Shown piece by piece: positions 16,744 through 25,904 of a DNA stretch of 64,000 bases. A program made the position numbers and the translations under genes. The notes beneath the pieces were generated by a model. That model did not search any database. It was not told the origin of the DNA and saw nothing but the letters and a program-made list of their open reading frames with translations. Origin of the DNA: Paraburkholderia domus (lineage in GTDB: Bacteria > Pseudomonadota > Gammaproteobacteria > Burkholderiales > Burkholderiaceae); NCBI RefSeq assembly GCF_905220705.1, contig NZ_CAJNAT010000017.1:62001-126000 (forward strand), given 5' to 3'. Each line of letters starts with the position of its first letter. The first letter of the stretch is position 1.

Positions 16744-17465
16744 GCCGACGGAAATGTATGCCATTGAGACAAAATAGTCGTCTCGATGGTGTCACTACAT
16801 ATCCCATTTATAAGGTACAGCGACGTTGCTTACCGCTGCGCATGACCGGCGCCAGACGCTTGCGAACGCGCTTGCCCCCGGAGCTCCGGTCGGATTGCGC
16901 TCACAACCGTCCCATTTGAGCCCGGCTTGAGACGGATGTCAGTCGAGTCCCGCGCGGAGTTTCCGCATCGGCATGATCTGGAGAAAGCAGTCACCGGTAG
17001 GCGGGTCTGCACAGCCTGTACACGGCGAGCATCGACAGGACGGCGGAACAGCTCTGTACGGGGGACAATGCCCCCAGGCAAACACATTTACAGAATATGC
17101 TAATGGTATTAGCATGCAACTGCCCTACGCGATCTGTTTTTCGCAAGGCAGCAGGAAAATTGAGGTGTTCAGTTGAATCCAACGGTACACGAAGTCAACT
17201 ATGGGTAATGGCGGCTTCAATCTGGTGCACCTCTCGCGGTTGCCACGCGAGCGACGCCGGTACACTGCGATGTTGTCCTCACGGTATCGCCTGACAGCAC
17301 GACCTTCGCGCTGGTCGAGGTCGAGGGGAGTTTCAGTGATCAGCATGCAGCAGGCTCGAACCCGGTGCGGATCGCCACGAGACTTCTGTGACTGGACCGA
17401 TTCAGTTCGTCCGTGCCCCTCGACGCTCGCCCGGCCTTCGCGATCCAACTCTTGCGCTAACCCCG
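16744..17465. other. Intergenic stretch with an operator-like palindrome, no supported gene
   Basis: No frame in this stretch shows a recognisable domain. It contains the 19-bp palindrome at 17097-17115, listed separately. The rest may be decayed sequence. Confidence 0.4.
17097..17115. promoter_or_regulatory. 19-bp operator-like palindrome
   Basis: ATGCTAATGGTATTAGCAT is a perfect inverted repeat with 8-bp arms and a 3-bp spacer, the same architecture as the site at 1711-1729 with one symmetric substitution (A/T to C/G at position 4 and its mate). The nearest downstream candidate on the plus strand is the weak gene at 17466-17699. Confidence 0.55.
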
Positions 17466-17699
17466 ATGTCCCATCCAGAGCAATTGGTAACGACGAGCGT
17501 TGCGAGACCGCAGGTGCCCGAGGCAGTTCCGCACCGTGTTGTGATGCTGTCGGCTCAGTCCGCCGGCGAAAATGAAAGTGGCAGCGCGAGCCTGAACGTG
17601 ATGATCAAGCTTGCAACGGCGCGGGGTTTTGTGATGCCTGCGGAAGTCACGATTACCGGCCGGAGCATCTTGCTCAAGCTTACGTTATTGGGAACATGA
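17466..17699 (+). CDS. Possible small protein, unknown
   Basis: This frame of 77 codons starts at ATG 17466 and ends in a segment alternating charged and hydrophobic residues (FVMPAEVTITGRSILLKLTLLG). No family is recognised and the ribosome binding site is weak. It is listed because it is the best frame in a 1.1-kb stretch, but it could be spurious. Confidence 0.25.
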   Translation: MSHPEQLVTTSVARPQVPEAVPHRVVMLSAQSAGENESGSASLNVMIKLATARGFVMPAEVTITGRSILLKLTLLGT

Positions 17700-17871
17700 A
17701 CAATGCCTTCAGCGACATGGGCATCGCCGTATTTTGATGCAAGCACCGTGCGCCGAGTGCATGGTGATCTACGGCCAAACGCTTGTGGATGCGTCCGCCG
17801 AAGAGGCCGAGGAAGAGGAATGGTGACGATCTCACTAGCTCATTTTGTGATTTATGAGGGAGGGTCAACGG

Positions 17872-18069
17872 ATGGCTGAAAGTGCCAAAGCTCAGGTTGT
17901 GCGTGCGTTCCGCGCGGTCTTCTGGGCATTTCTTGGTGTCAACAAACGAAAAAATCTTGAAGCGGAAGCAACGCAACTGAATCCTGTGGTCGTTGTCATT
18001 GCTGCAATCGCCGCAATGGGCGCATTTATTGCCTTGTTGCTTCTCATTGTGAATCTGGTGGTCGGTTAA
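17872..18069 (+). CDS. DUF2970 family small membrane protein
   Basis: The product has 65 residues; ATG at 17872 has GGGAGGG upstream. A basic N-terminus with AFRAVFWAFLGVNKRKN is followed by LNPVVVVIAAI and one long transmembrane segment, as in DUF2970. Members often lie beside cytochrome c oxidase genes, none of which is seen here. A HiPIP gene fragment follows directly. Confidence 0.75.
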   Translation: MAESAKAQVVRAFRAVFWAFLGVNKRKNLEAEATQLNPVVVVIAAIAAMGAFIALLLLIVNLVVG

Positions 18070-18071
18070 CG

Positions 18072-18239
18072 CTCAACGAGGACAAGACCAGATATCCGAA
18101 GTACCAGACTGGTCAGGTTTGCGCAAATTGTCAGCTCTACCAGGGTAAGCCCGGCAGCGCCAATGGTCCCTGTCCGATCTATGACGGCAAGCTGGTCAAT
18201 GCAAAGGGATGGTGCAGCGCCTACTTGAAAAAGACGTAA
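18072..18239 (+). pseudogene. High-potential iron-sulfur protein (HiPIP) fragment, 5' end missing
   Basis: The frame from 18072 to the TAA at 18237-18239 encodes 55 residues of a HiPIP C-terminal half: C-A-N-C, then C-P-I-Y and WCSAYLKK, so all four cluster cysteines are present. No in-frame start exists, and upstream the frame runs out of frame through the DUF2970 gene without HiPIP similarity. The Tat signal and N-terminal helices are absent. It is a remnant left by a deletion or recombination at about 18070, unless it is expressed by fusion or frameshift. Confidence 0.75.
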
Positions 18240-18632
18240 GGTGGGTTCATTCTTAATCCAAGCTGGCTGCCCGCGTGCCGCTCACATGAAGGCAGCGATG
18301 GATTCTGTTTAAGGAATCCTCACCACCTTTACATTACTCCACGACTGAGCGTCCTGATTGTGCCGACGCGCGCAGCTTCTTCATGTCGACGGGCATGCCA
18401 GGATTTCTCCAGGATACCGACGGTGGCTGGGATCCTAACCCGTCACAATTGCGATTCGCGGTTCGCCTGCGAGCCGGCCGATCCGCAAGTCGTTGACATT
18501 GAAGGCAGGGTCTTCTTCCGTCGCCCGGTCTGAGACTATTGGAACAAAGTTGCGGACATCTGTCGCGGCGCACCTCCACGTTGTTCCACGCAACGACTAT
18601 TCTTCTAATGAACCGCCGTTTGGGAGCCATCG
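18240..18632. other. Intergenic stretch, nothing recognised
   Basis: This is about 390 bp between the HiPIP remnant and the small gene at 18633. It has only short overlapping frames without domain features. Confidence 0.4.
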
Positions 18633-18854
18633 ATGCAGTTCGAATACAAGGCGTTTCACATCGATTGCCGGGCACGTCGCGCCAGCGATGGGCATTACGT
18701 CGCGAGGGCCCGAATCAGTCGCGGGCCTGGAAGCGCAGAAGACCGCGTCGAAACGCATGATTCGGGCGACATCGCTTCCTTTGTCGACGAGGCCGATGCA
18801 ATCTCATGCGCGAGGGCATGGGCTATCGAATGGTGCGACGAAAACGGTGAGTGA
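18633..18854 (+). CDS. Small hypothetical protein
   Basis: The product has 73 residues. The N-terminus FEYKAFHIDCRAR and the strand-rich middle with GHYVARARIS suggest a small alpha-beta domain; a helix with DADAISCARAWAIEW-like residues closes it. It resembles the next gene product in overall plan (an aromatic-rich Y-x-x-F-x-I start, then V-AR, then a C-terminal helix), but I cannot name a family. Confidence 0.5.
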   Translation: MQFEYKAFHIDCRARRASDGHYVARARISRGPGSAEDRVETHDSGDIASFVDEADAISCARAWAIEWCDENGE

Positions 18855-18898
18855 GCCGCACACGCCGATTCCGTGCACATAAATGATGGGAGACCGCC

Positions 18899-19183
18899 AT
18901 GGCTGAGGGAAAGGAACGGTTTGACGAATACAACGGCTTTACGATTCGTGTCCTCGCGGTTGCTGAATACTCGCCTCACCCACCGAATATCCCATTCGGT
19001 TATACCGGCTACGTTGCACGCCCCGGAGCTGACGTTCGTTACGCGTCTGCGCAGCGGGTAAGCTTTGCTCACCCGATCGCCGATCTGCTGACTGCAGAAG
19101 CTGCGGAACAGGCCGGTTTCGCTGAGGGACGGTCGATCATAGATGGCATGCATCCTGACGGGCTCAATACGGAAGGTCTGTAA
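18899..19183 (+). CDS. Small hypothetical protein
   Basis: The product has 94 residues; the ATG at 18899 follows GGGAGACCGCC. It begins with FDEYNGFTIRVLAV and contains GYTGYVARPG, followed by a helical C-terminus (LTAEAAEQAGFAEGRSIID). Its plan resembles the neighbour at 18633-18854 and the two may be diverged tandem copies. Function unknown. Confidence 0.5.
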   Translation: MAEGKERFDEYNGFTIRVLAVAEYSPHPPNIPFGYTGYVARPGADVRYASAQRVSFAHPIADLLTAEAAEQAGFAEGRSIIDGMHPDGLNTEGL

Positions 19184-19627
19184 TTGAAGGCGCAGCGATC
19201 GCTTAGGGTTATGACTGAAGCGTCTCGCACAGGGGTCTGTGCAAGTCCATCGCGCCTGTTTAATCGCATACTGGCCTCGGTCCGCTTCGGAGTTCGCTGA
19301 TCAAATGGTAAGCACTCGGCGGCCCCGATCGAGTGCTTACTCAGGATGTCACATCCGTGCATCCGTGGTGGCAACGCCTGTTCGGGATCGGCGCGGTGGT
19401 GGTGATGACGAGCGACTCGAATATCCAGTGTGGCGTCTGCCGGGCATGGAGCACGCCGAGCAGCCACGCTACGAGGTGAACCGGGCCGCGATTGCGCTGC
19501 GTGATGTGAAGGGTGTTCGCGAAGTAAACATAGGGCGTGTTTGACGGGTCTGAGTTGCTGCGTGCAGCTACCCCTTCTTTTTTCAGACCGTCGTTGCAGG
19601 GAATGTCAGAGTCGATTGCAGCCGTGT
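19184..19627. other. Intergenic stretch, nothing recognised
   Basis: There are overlapping short frames on both strands. One on plus (19239-19544) ends in a segment like VKGVREVNIGRV that could be the tail of a small domain, but its start and first half are not convincing. Confidence 0.35.
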
Positions 19628-20023
19628 TCAGTGCGTCAAGGCGCGACCCCGCGTGGCGGCACATTCGGCCGCGTGCTCAGCGAGCAGGCGCCGCATCGTC
19701 GCCAGCAGTTCCGGGACGTCGACGGGCTTGCGCATAAAGCCGTCATACCGCACAAAGGCAGGCGGGCTTGGCTCGGCCGATACCAGGATAAAAACCGTCT
19801 CAGTCAGACCGGGTGTGTTCCGGATGTGGTGGCACAGCGCACTGCCCGACATGACTGGCATGCGCCAATCGGCTACGACGATGTCGACCGCGGTCGACGT
19901 CAGGACGGCCAACGCCGCCTGGCCATCGCCCGCGGCTTTCACGTCGAATCCATCGCGCTCGCAGCAGATTTCCCAAGCTGCCAGGGTCTCGGGTTCGTCG
20001 TCAACCAATAGCACCGTCGTCAT
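19628..20023 (-). CDS. Single-domain response regulator (CheY-like), copy 1
   Basis: This is a stand-alone receiver domain of 131 residues: the acidic pair and Glu at positions 8-10 (DDE), the phospho-acceptor Asp52 in VVADWRMP, the switch residue region LVSAE, and Lys in FMRKPVDVP. There is no output domain. A second copy at 39802-40200 is nearly the same protein (by eye more than four in five residues identical). It is transcribed divergently from the diguanylate cyclase gene at 20564, suggesting a role in its signalling. The cognate kinase is not in the window. Confidence 0.88.
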   Translation of the reverse strand: MTTVLLVDDEPETLAAWEICCERDGFDVKAAGDGQAALAVLTSTAVDIVVADWRMPVMSGSALCHHIRNTPGLTETVFILVSAEPSPPAFVRYDGFMRKPVDVPELLATMRRLLAEHAAECAATRGRALTH

Positions 20024-20563
20024 GCATCACTCCTTCCCCTGGCTGTAGGCGTTGGGGTGCACGGAGATTCGTCGTCGAGCAGATCCAACTGGCAGACGGC
20101 GCGGTGGATTACCATCTCGCGCCATCTGGCATGTACCGCGCGTAACGGCATCCGTCTGCAGACGCATCGCCATCCGTCTTGCGCGACCGGGCTGTCATCG
20201 TTGACAACACGTCGTCTGCGACTGCCGGACCGGAGCGAAGAACGGTTCCAGCGGAAGCAACGGGCAGCATGCATGGTGAAGATGCCTTTCTACATACTAA
20301 TAAATCCATCACAGCTTTGAAGACTTAATTTTCGCCTGACGTCGTGATCGGCTGTCATGCAAACGACCCCATTTGCACCAGATAGCGAGCCAATTGCGCA
20401 TATGATATGGGTCAAGAAAGCGGACCAATTGCCGATAATGCAGTGGTGAACCGGTAAAATCTTCGTCGCTTTCAGCGACCGGATCTGGAAACGTTGCTCC
20501 GCGCATGACGATCGTCGCACGACTGTTGGCCCCGGCCGGCATCGGTAGGCGCGGTCAGATTTC
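20024..20563. other. Divergent intergenic region between response regulator and diguanylate cyclase
   Basis: These 540 bp hold no supported gene. An AT-rich patch at 20290-20350 is the likeliest place for promoters. Confidence 0.35.
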
Positions 20564-22108
20564 GTGAGCATTGGGGGTGGGGTGGAGACCGTAACAAGAA
20601 AGAGCTGCGAGCTTTCGTCCTTTGCCGGTCGACTGTGGCGCGGCCGTCTGGCGCCCCAGGCGATTATCTGGGGCGGGATTTTCGTCGCTCTGGTCATGGT
20701 TTCCTTGTGCGCGACGGTACTGTACCAGGGGCGGCTCGATGCAATGGACCGTGCCCGTGAAACATCGCGCAATCTTGCCCTGATTGCCGAGCGGGACATC
20801 GAACGGAATTTCGAACTCTACGCGCTCTCGCTGCAGGCGGTGGTCGACGGCATGCGCGACCCGGACGTGCTGGCGTTGCCGCCTCGTCAGCGCCGCCAGA
20901 TGCTGTTCGATCGCGCAGCAACTGCCAAATACCTGGGCTCGATGCTGGTGCTGGATGCGTCGGGCAACATCGTCATCGACTCGGGCAGCGACATCCCGCG
21001 CAAGGGCAACTTTGCCGATCGCAAGTATTTCATCATCCAGCGCGACAACCCGAACGTGGGCCTATATATCAGCGATCCATATGCCTCCCGCCTGCGGGGC
21101 GGCTCGCCCAGCATTGCGCTGACCAGGCGGCTTTCCCATCCGGACGGTTCGTTCGCCGGCGTCGTGCTGATCGCCGTCAACCTCGAATATTTCCATAACC
21201 TCTTCGCGGGACTGTCGCTCGGATCCCACGGCGCGGTGTCTCTGATCGGCCAGGACGGCATCATGGTGATGCGCCAGCCGTACGACGTGCGCACCATCGG
21301 ACGCGATATCAGCAAGGCCAGCACGTTCCAGCATTTCAGGTCGGCACCGGAAGGCAGCTTCTCGGACACCGCGTCAATCGATGGGGTGCGCCGGCTCTAC
21401 CTCTTCAGGAATTTTCCGGATCTGCCGCTGATCATCATGGTGGCCGAGGCCGAACAGGATATTTACGCCGCCTGGCGGCAGCGTGCCATGACAATCGGGT
21501 CGCTAATGGTTGCATTTGGTCTCGGGTTCGTCGCGCTTTCGTTCCTGCTGGGCGCGCAATTGCGGCGCCGGATACGTGCCGAATCGGAGCTGGAACTGCT
21601 CGCGAGAACCGACGGCCTGACAGGCCTCAACAATCGCCGTACCCTGGGCGAGATTCTCGACCAGGAGTGGCGCCGGGCGCGTCGCTCGCGCAGCATGTTT
21701 TCGCTGCTGTTCGTGGATATCGATCGGTTCAAGGCCTACAACGACACGTACGGTCACCAGGCGGGCGACGATGCGCTCGCTGCGGTGGCACGCTGCATTG
21801 GCGACAACATCCGGCGGCCCGTGGATAGCGCGGCGCGCTACGGCGGAGAGGAGTTCGTCGTGGTGCTGCCGGACACCCCGCCTGCAGGTGCCGCGCAGAT
21901 CGCCGAACAGATCAGGGAAGCGATCAGCGAACTGGCCATCGAACATGCGGGCAGCGAATACGGACGCGTCACCGCGAGCATCGGCACGGCCAGCTGGACA
22001 CCGGAGCAGGACGGCGATGTAACCGCGGTGATCAAGGCAGCTGACGAAGCGCTGTACAACGCCAAGGCCACTGGCCGGAACAAGGTTTCGCCTTTTTCCC
22101 CCGCGTGA
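20564..22108 (+). CDS. Membrane diguanylate cyclase with extracytoplasmic Cache-like sensor
   Basis: The product has 514 residues: a transmembrane segment at about 35-55, a periplasmic dCache-type sensor at about 60-300 (FADRKYFIIQ, GLYISDPYASRL), a second transmembrane segment at about 310-330, and a GGDEF domain. The active site is RYGGEEF (G427-F431), TDGLTGLNNRR is at 349-359, and the RxxD inhibitory site (RPVD) lies five residues before the GG, so product inhibition by c-di-GMP is expected. The predicted start is GTG 20564; GTG 20582 is also possible. It should make c-di-GMP in response to a small periplasmic ligand. Confidence 0.9.
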   Translation: MSIGGGVETVTRKSCELSSFAGRLWRGRLAPQAIIWGGIFVALVMVSLCATVLYQGRLDAMDRARETSRNLALIAERDIERNFELYALSLQAVVDGMRDPDVLALPPRQRRQMLFDRAATAKYLGSMLVLDASGNIVIDSGSDIPRKGNFADRKYFIIQRDNPNVGLYISDPYASRLRGGSPSIALTRRLSHPDGSFAGVVLIAVNLEYFHNLFAGLSLGSHGAVSLIGQDGIMVMRQPYDVRTIGRDISKASTFQHFRSAPEGSFSDTASIDGVRRLYLFRNFPDLPLIIMVAEAEQDIYAAWRQRAMTIGSLMVAFGLGFVALSFLLGAQLRRRIRAESELELLARTDGLTGLNNRRTLGEILDQEWRRARRSRSMFSLLFVDIDRFKAYNDTYGHQAGDDALAAVARCIGDNIRRPVDSAARYGGEEFVVVLPDTPPAGAAQIAEQIREAISELAIEHAGSEYGRVTASIGTASWTPEQDGDVTAVIKAADEALYNAKATGRNKVSPFSPA

Positions 22109-22235
22109 ATGCGGCTCCAAACATGCGAGTCACGTTCGCCCAGGTTTCCCCACGGCGGGCCAGCCCTTGCCCCACGCAAAGTCATACTGCCTTTCGCTTC
22201 CAATTGAGTCTTCGCGCCGTCGAAGAATTGCTGTT

Positions 22236-22302
22236 GGGGTTCGAGGCGCAGTGGAGTGGTTATGGTTTTTTTGCGTAACCGTTCCACTGCGCCTCGAACC
22301 CC
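22236..22302. repeat. 67-bp inverted repeat with a T-rich loop
   Basis: The arm GGGGTTCGAGGCGCAGTGGA (22236-22255) is repeated perfectly inverted, ending at 22302, and pairing continues imperfectly inward to a loop with a run of seven T. It lies 130 bp after the diguanylate cyclase gene. It could be a transcription terminator or an element-borne hairpin; the T run is inside the loop and not after the stem, which is unusual for an intrinsic terminator. Confidence 0.6.
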
Positions 22303-22760
22303 AGGTGCCTGACGAAAATTGACACAGGAAAAATGCCAAGGCGCGAACCTTGGCGAACTCTTTATTGCACGCCTACCACGACATCCTTCTGCACCCACAG
22401 GTCGAGCGGCTCGCCCTTCAGCTGGCGTAGAGCGTATTAAATCTGTCACCGTTGCAACAGTAAAAGTGTCAACTGGCGGGAATGCGACGTTCGTGTATCG
22501 GTCGAGCCTTACTGGACAAGGGTTTGGGCGACGCGAATTAAATGTGTCACCAACGTTATGAAACGAGCAGTCCTGTCACTCCCACAAATTTCGACATCCG
22601 TTCGCGGGCCGTTGGCGCAGGCGAGGGAGGGGTATCGGCCACAGTCCTCTACGTATGGCAGCAGCCGGCCCATGCTGTTGAAAAGTCGGTGACAGACGCT
22701 TCGGTCTACTATGTTTATCTATCTATATCCAGCCAAATGACTCACGGACGTGACCGCAGC
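22303..22760. other. Intergenic stretch, possible mobile-element debris
   Basis: No complete gene is visible. A short frame near 22360-22435 and the repeated TGTCA-type motifs at about 22443, 22468 and 22545 look like insertion-sequence remnants, but I cannot identify the element. Confidence 0.3.
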
Positions 22761-23396
22761 CTATGGCCGCCGGCGTGTTCCGTCATTCAACCCTAGTTTG
22801 TCGAGGGTCTCGCGCGCATCGACGACCATTCCGGCAACTTCCGCAACCGTTACGCGCAGGGCCGTCGCGCGGGAGCGCATGTGTTCGTACGCCTGCGATT
22901 CGCTCATCTGTTCGTGCTCCATGAGCACACGAATCGCCTTTTCGATCTGCCGCCTCGACTTTATCGTGTCTTCCAGCTTTCGAATCTTGTGCTGCTGCAC
23001 GGTCTGGAAGTTCTTCGCAGAACGCGCGAGCACCAGCGTGTTCAACACGCCCGCTGAGCGGAACGGCTTGGTAAGAACTCCGTGCGCGTGGGTATTCAAA
23101 AGAAGCTTCAGTGTCGTCGGACTCTCATAATCCGCCAGCGCTACGAGAGTGGCGTCCACTTCGCTCGAACACCAGACGCCACCTCCTTGCAGCTCCTGAG
23201 TTACATGAAAGAGGATCACATCTGCGCCACTCGGAGGCGTGGGCGGGAACGGCCACACCAGGCTCAACTGACATCCGATGCGCCTCAACTGATCCACCAG
23301 GGTATCGCGGTCCTCACCGGGCGGGTGTACAACAACCACCCGAACGGTTCGCAAGTCCTCATATAGTCGACGAATGCTGGAGTCCATGCGTATCAC
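22761..23396 (-). CDS. amiR: AmiR-like antiterminator with ANTAR domain
   Basis: The product has 211 residues. The N-terminal part is a receiver-like domain of the AmiR type without the usual phospho-Asp setting, then a coiled coil (about residues 130-155), then a C-terminal ANTAR domain with RRQIEKAIRVLMEHEQMSE and the conserved A-Y-x-x-(L/M)-R-x-x-A pattern. ANTAR proteins bind paired RNA hairpins and prevent transcription termination. Its start overlaps the AmiC-like stop by 4 bp. A hairpin with an A-x-x-G hexaloop followed by a terminator lies in the leader of the first operon gene (31477-31555), the expected target. Confidence 0.88.
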   Translation of the reverse strand: MIRMDSSIRRLYEDLRTVRVVVVHPPGEDRDTLVDQLRRIGCQLSLVWPFPPTPPSGADVILFHVTQELQGGGVWCSSEVDATLVALADYESPTTLKLLLNTHAHGVLTKPFRSAGVLNTLVLARSAKNFQTVQQHKIRKLEDTIKSRRQIEKAIRVLMEHEQMSESQAYEHMRSRATALRVTVAEVAGMVVDARETLDKLGLNDGTRRRP

Positions 23397-24541
23397 CTCA
23401 ACCAGAAATCAGCGAAACCATAGGTCGACAGGTAGGGATCCGGCTTCACCGGCTCGGAATTCTGCCAGACGATTTCGTAGCGTCCGTCCGCCCGACAAAT
23501 CCCTATCCGCGGCGTCAGCACGCAGTGGTTGTTCTCCGGATCGATTGTGAGGATTCCCTCTGGCGAGTCCAGTGTCACCTGATGCACCGCACGAACTAGC
23601 TTCCGCGTATCGAGGCTGCCGACTTTTTCCAACGCGCGGGCGAAGAGATGGACTTGATTGTAGGCCATCTCGGACCACATGCTGGCCGGTTGCTCTCCGA
23701 AACGGGCCCGCCACAAATCCAGGAAACGGCGATTGCTGTCGTTGTCCAGGTTGTTGAAGTACGTCGCCGCGGTCAGATGACCTTCGCAGCGCTCCGGCCC
23801 AATCAACTGGGTCTCACCTTCCGCCATCGTAAGGCTCGCGATAGGAATCCGCTGCGGATCTATCCCGCGATCCCGGTACAAACTGTAGAACCTGCGTGCA
23901 CCCGCTCCGATGAGCGTCGAGAAAACAACGTCCGGCTCGAGGGAGCGGATGTCACGTATGACCTCGTCGAGCTGTTCTTCGCTGGCGTCGCTGGGTAAAT
24001 AGATCTCTTCGACGATCTCGCCGCCATGCTGCTCAACCATGTCTCTCATGATCCGGTTTGACTCGCGCGGATAGACGTAATCGGCACCAACCAGGAAGAA
24101 TCGTTCCGCCTTATGTTGAAGAAGATATGCTGCCAGCTGCATGCTGTTCTGGTTCGGCACTGCACCTGTGTAGATCACGTTTGGAGAGTATTCGAATCCC
24201 TCATAGATCGAGCAGTACCACAGCAACGAATTCGTACGCTCGACGACCGGCAGTACGGCCTTACGGGACGATGATGTGGAGCACCCGAACAGGACATTGA
24301 TGTCGTCCTCCAGGAGCAGACGAGCCGCGAGCCGGCGGTACTCATCGGGGTCGCCTTTCGGATCGTAGGCGACGGGATCCAGCGGACGGCCCAGTACACC
24401 ACCGTTTGCGTTGATTTCCTCGATCGCGAGTACGGTACCAAAAAAATGCTCGGATTCAGTTACGGACGTGACGCCGGTCCTTGAATACAGGACGCCGATG
24501 CGCCAGCCCGTGCTGTCTGCCACCTCAATTGCATTGCTCAT
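23393..24541 (-). CDS. amiC: AmiC-like amide-sensing negative regulator
   Basis: The product has 382 residues with the type I periplasmic-binding fold but no signal peptide, like AmiC of Pseudomonas, which binds amides in the cytoplasm and holds AmiR inactive. Markers are RIGVLYSRTGVT, NANGGVLGR, GCSTSSSRKAVLP, WYCSIYEGFEYSPN and GADYVYPRESNRI. Its 4-bp overlap with amiR fits tight co-expression of the sensor-antiterminator pair. The inducer may be an amide or nitrile product of this pathway. Confidence 0.88.
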   Translation of the reverse strand: MSNAIEVADSTGWRIGVLYSRTGVTSVTESEHFFGTVLAIEEINANGGVLGRPLDPVAYDPKGDPDEYRRLAARLLLEDDINVLFGCSTSSSRKAVLPVVERTNSLLWYCSIYEGFEYSPNVIYTGAVPNQNSMQLAAYLLQHKAERFFLVGADYVYPRESNRIMRDMVEQHGGEIVEEIYLPSDASEEQLDEVIRDIRSLEPDVVFSTLIGAGARRFYSLYRDRGIDPQRIPIASLTMAEGETQLIGPERCEGHLTAATYFNNLDNDSNRRFLDLWRARFGEQPASMWSEMAYNQVHLFARALEKVGSLDTRKLVRAVHQVTLDSPEGILTIDPENNHCVLTPRIGICRADGRYEIVWQNSEPVKPDPYLSTYGFADFWLR

Positions 24542-24575
24542 ATTGGTTGCTCCCCTTCCCAGTGTCGGGATGCAG

Positions 24576-25883
24576 TCAGAAATCCACCTTTGATCTGTTC
24601 ACGCGTACTCCCGTCAGCGCGCTCTCGATGAACGCAGCAACGCGCAGAACATGGGCATCATCAAACCGGCGACCAATCACTTGCACTCCCATCGGTGCGC
24701 CGCCATCCCCGCGAAGACCGGGGACACTGACGCACGGAGCGCCAAGCAACGTCCAGTTCCGATTGAACGCCGGGTCACCGGTCGATTCAAATCCGAGCGG
24801 CGCTTCGTCCGGCGCGCTCGGCGTGAGTAACACGTCAACGCCTTCGAACCAACGCGCCAGATCCGCTTTCGTAGCCTCGGTCAGATCACATGCGGTGAGG
24901 TATTCCTCAATCGTCACTTTAGACGCATCTTCCAGAAATCGGCACAACATCGGGCTCAGCTGCCCTCGATGTCCGTCATACTCGAACCCTAGAGTCCGGT
25001 AAGACTCGTACGATTGAATGACGTGATGCACGTCAATCAATTCGGACATCCACGGCGGAAACCTGACTGATCGTATTTCTGCGCCCGCTTGCTCGGCCGC
25101 ATCGACAGCTCGCTGGAGCGCCCGGTTTGCGTTAGCGGTCGGTTGGGTCCAGGGGTACGACTCGGGCACGCCAATAACTGGTCGCCTTGCAAGCGCGGCA
25201 ATCTCCAGTTGAAGCCCGCTCAAGGACTGCGCGAGATATGCCACGTCCCCTACGCCGGCAGCAAACAGCCCGACCGTGTCGAACGACCAAGAGAAGCACT
25301 TCATCCCCACAGTCGGGATGAGACCGAAAGTGGGCTTGTACCCGGCGACACCGCAGTAGGATGCCGGCCGGATAGTTGACCCGCCCGTTTGAGAGCCAAT
25401 CGCGAACGGAGTGTAGCCGGCAGCAACGGCTGCGGCTGAGCCCGCGGAAGAGCCTCCAGCGGTCCTATCCGGGGCAGCGGGATTTCGCGTCAACGTGGGC
25501 GTCATGTACGCAAACTCGCAGGTCACGGTCTTGCCGAGAACCAGGGCGCCGGCGCGACGCAATTGCGTAACCACGGCGGAATCTGACGCTGGACGGTGTC
25601 CTTCGTAAATTTTCGAACCATAGGCGGTCGGCAGGTCATATGTGTCAAAAATATCCTTGACCACGACCGGCAAGCCACTCAGCGAACCTCTCGCCGTTTC
25701 GGCCTCGACGACTATCTCAGCCGCGTCGAGCACGGCTGTCATGGCCTGCAGTTGAGGATCAAGCACGCGGATTCGCTCCCGGCACTCGGCCAAGAATTCG
25801 CGTCGTGTCGCAGGGTCTTTCGCGAAGCGCTGGAGCAGCGCCAACGCTGATACAGGCTGATAGATATTGGTAGACATGTTCAT
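24576..25883 (-). CDS. Amidase of the amidase-signature family
   Basis: The product has 435 residues. The catalytic Ser-cisSer-Lys triad is visible: Lys76 in VVVKDIFD, the Ser in GGSSAGS (about 145) and Ser169 in GSQTGGSTIRPAS. The family hydrolyses amides to acid and ammonia. It lies between the ABC transporter and the amiC-amiR genes, so it most likely hydrolyses imported amide or the amide formed by the pathway. Start at 25883 or the second ATG at 25877; neither has a strong ribosome binding site. Confidence 0.88.
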   Translation of the reverse strand: MNMSTNIYQPVSALALLQRFAKDPATRREFLAECRERIRVLDPQLQAMTAVLDAAEIVVEAETARGSLSGLPVVVKDIFDTYDLPTAYGSKIYEGHRPASDSAVVTQLRRAGALVLGKTVTCEFAYMTPTLTRNPAAPDRTAGGSSAGSAAAVAAGYTPFAIGSQTGGSTIRPASYCGVAGYKPTFGLIPTVGMKCFSWSFDTVGLFAAGVGDVAYLAQSLSGLQLEIAALARRPVIGVPESYPWTQPTANANRALQRAVDAAEQAGAEIRSVRFPPWMSELIDVHHVIQSYESYRTLGFEYDGHRGQLSPMLCRFLEDASKVTIEEYLTACDLTEATKADLARWFEGVDVLLTPSAPDEAPLGFESTGDPAFNRNWTLLGAPCVSVPGLRGDGGAPMGVQVIGRRFDDAHVLRVAAFIESALTGVRVNRSKVDF

Positions 25884-25904
25884 TGTCGCGCCCGAGCGCG
25901 CTCG

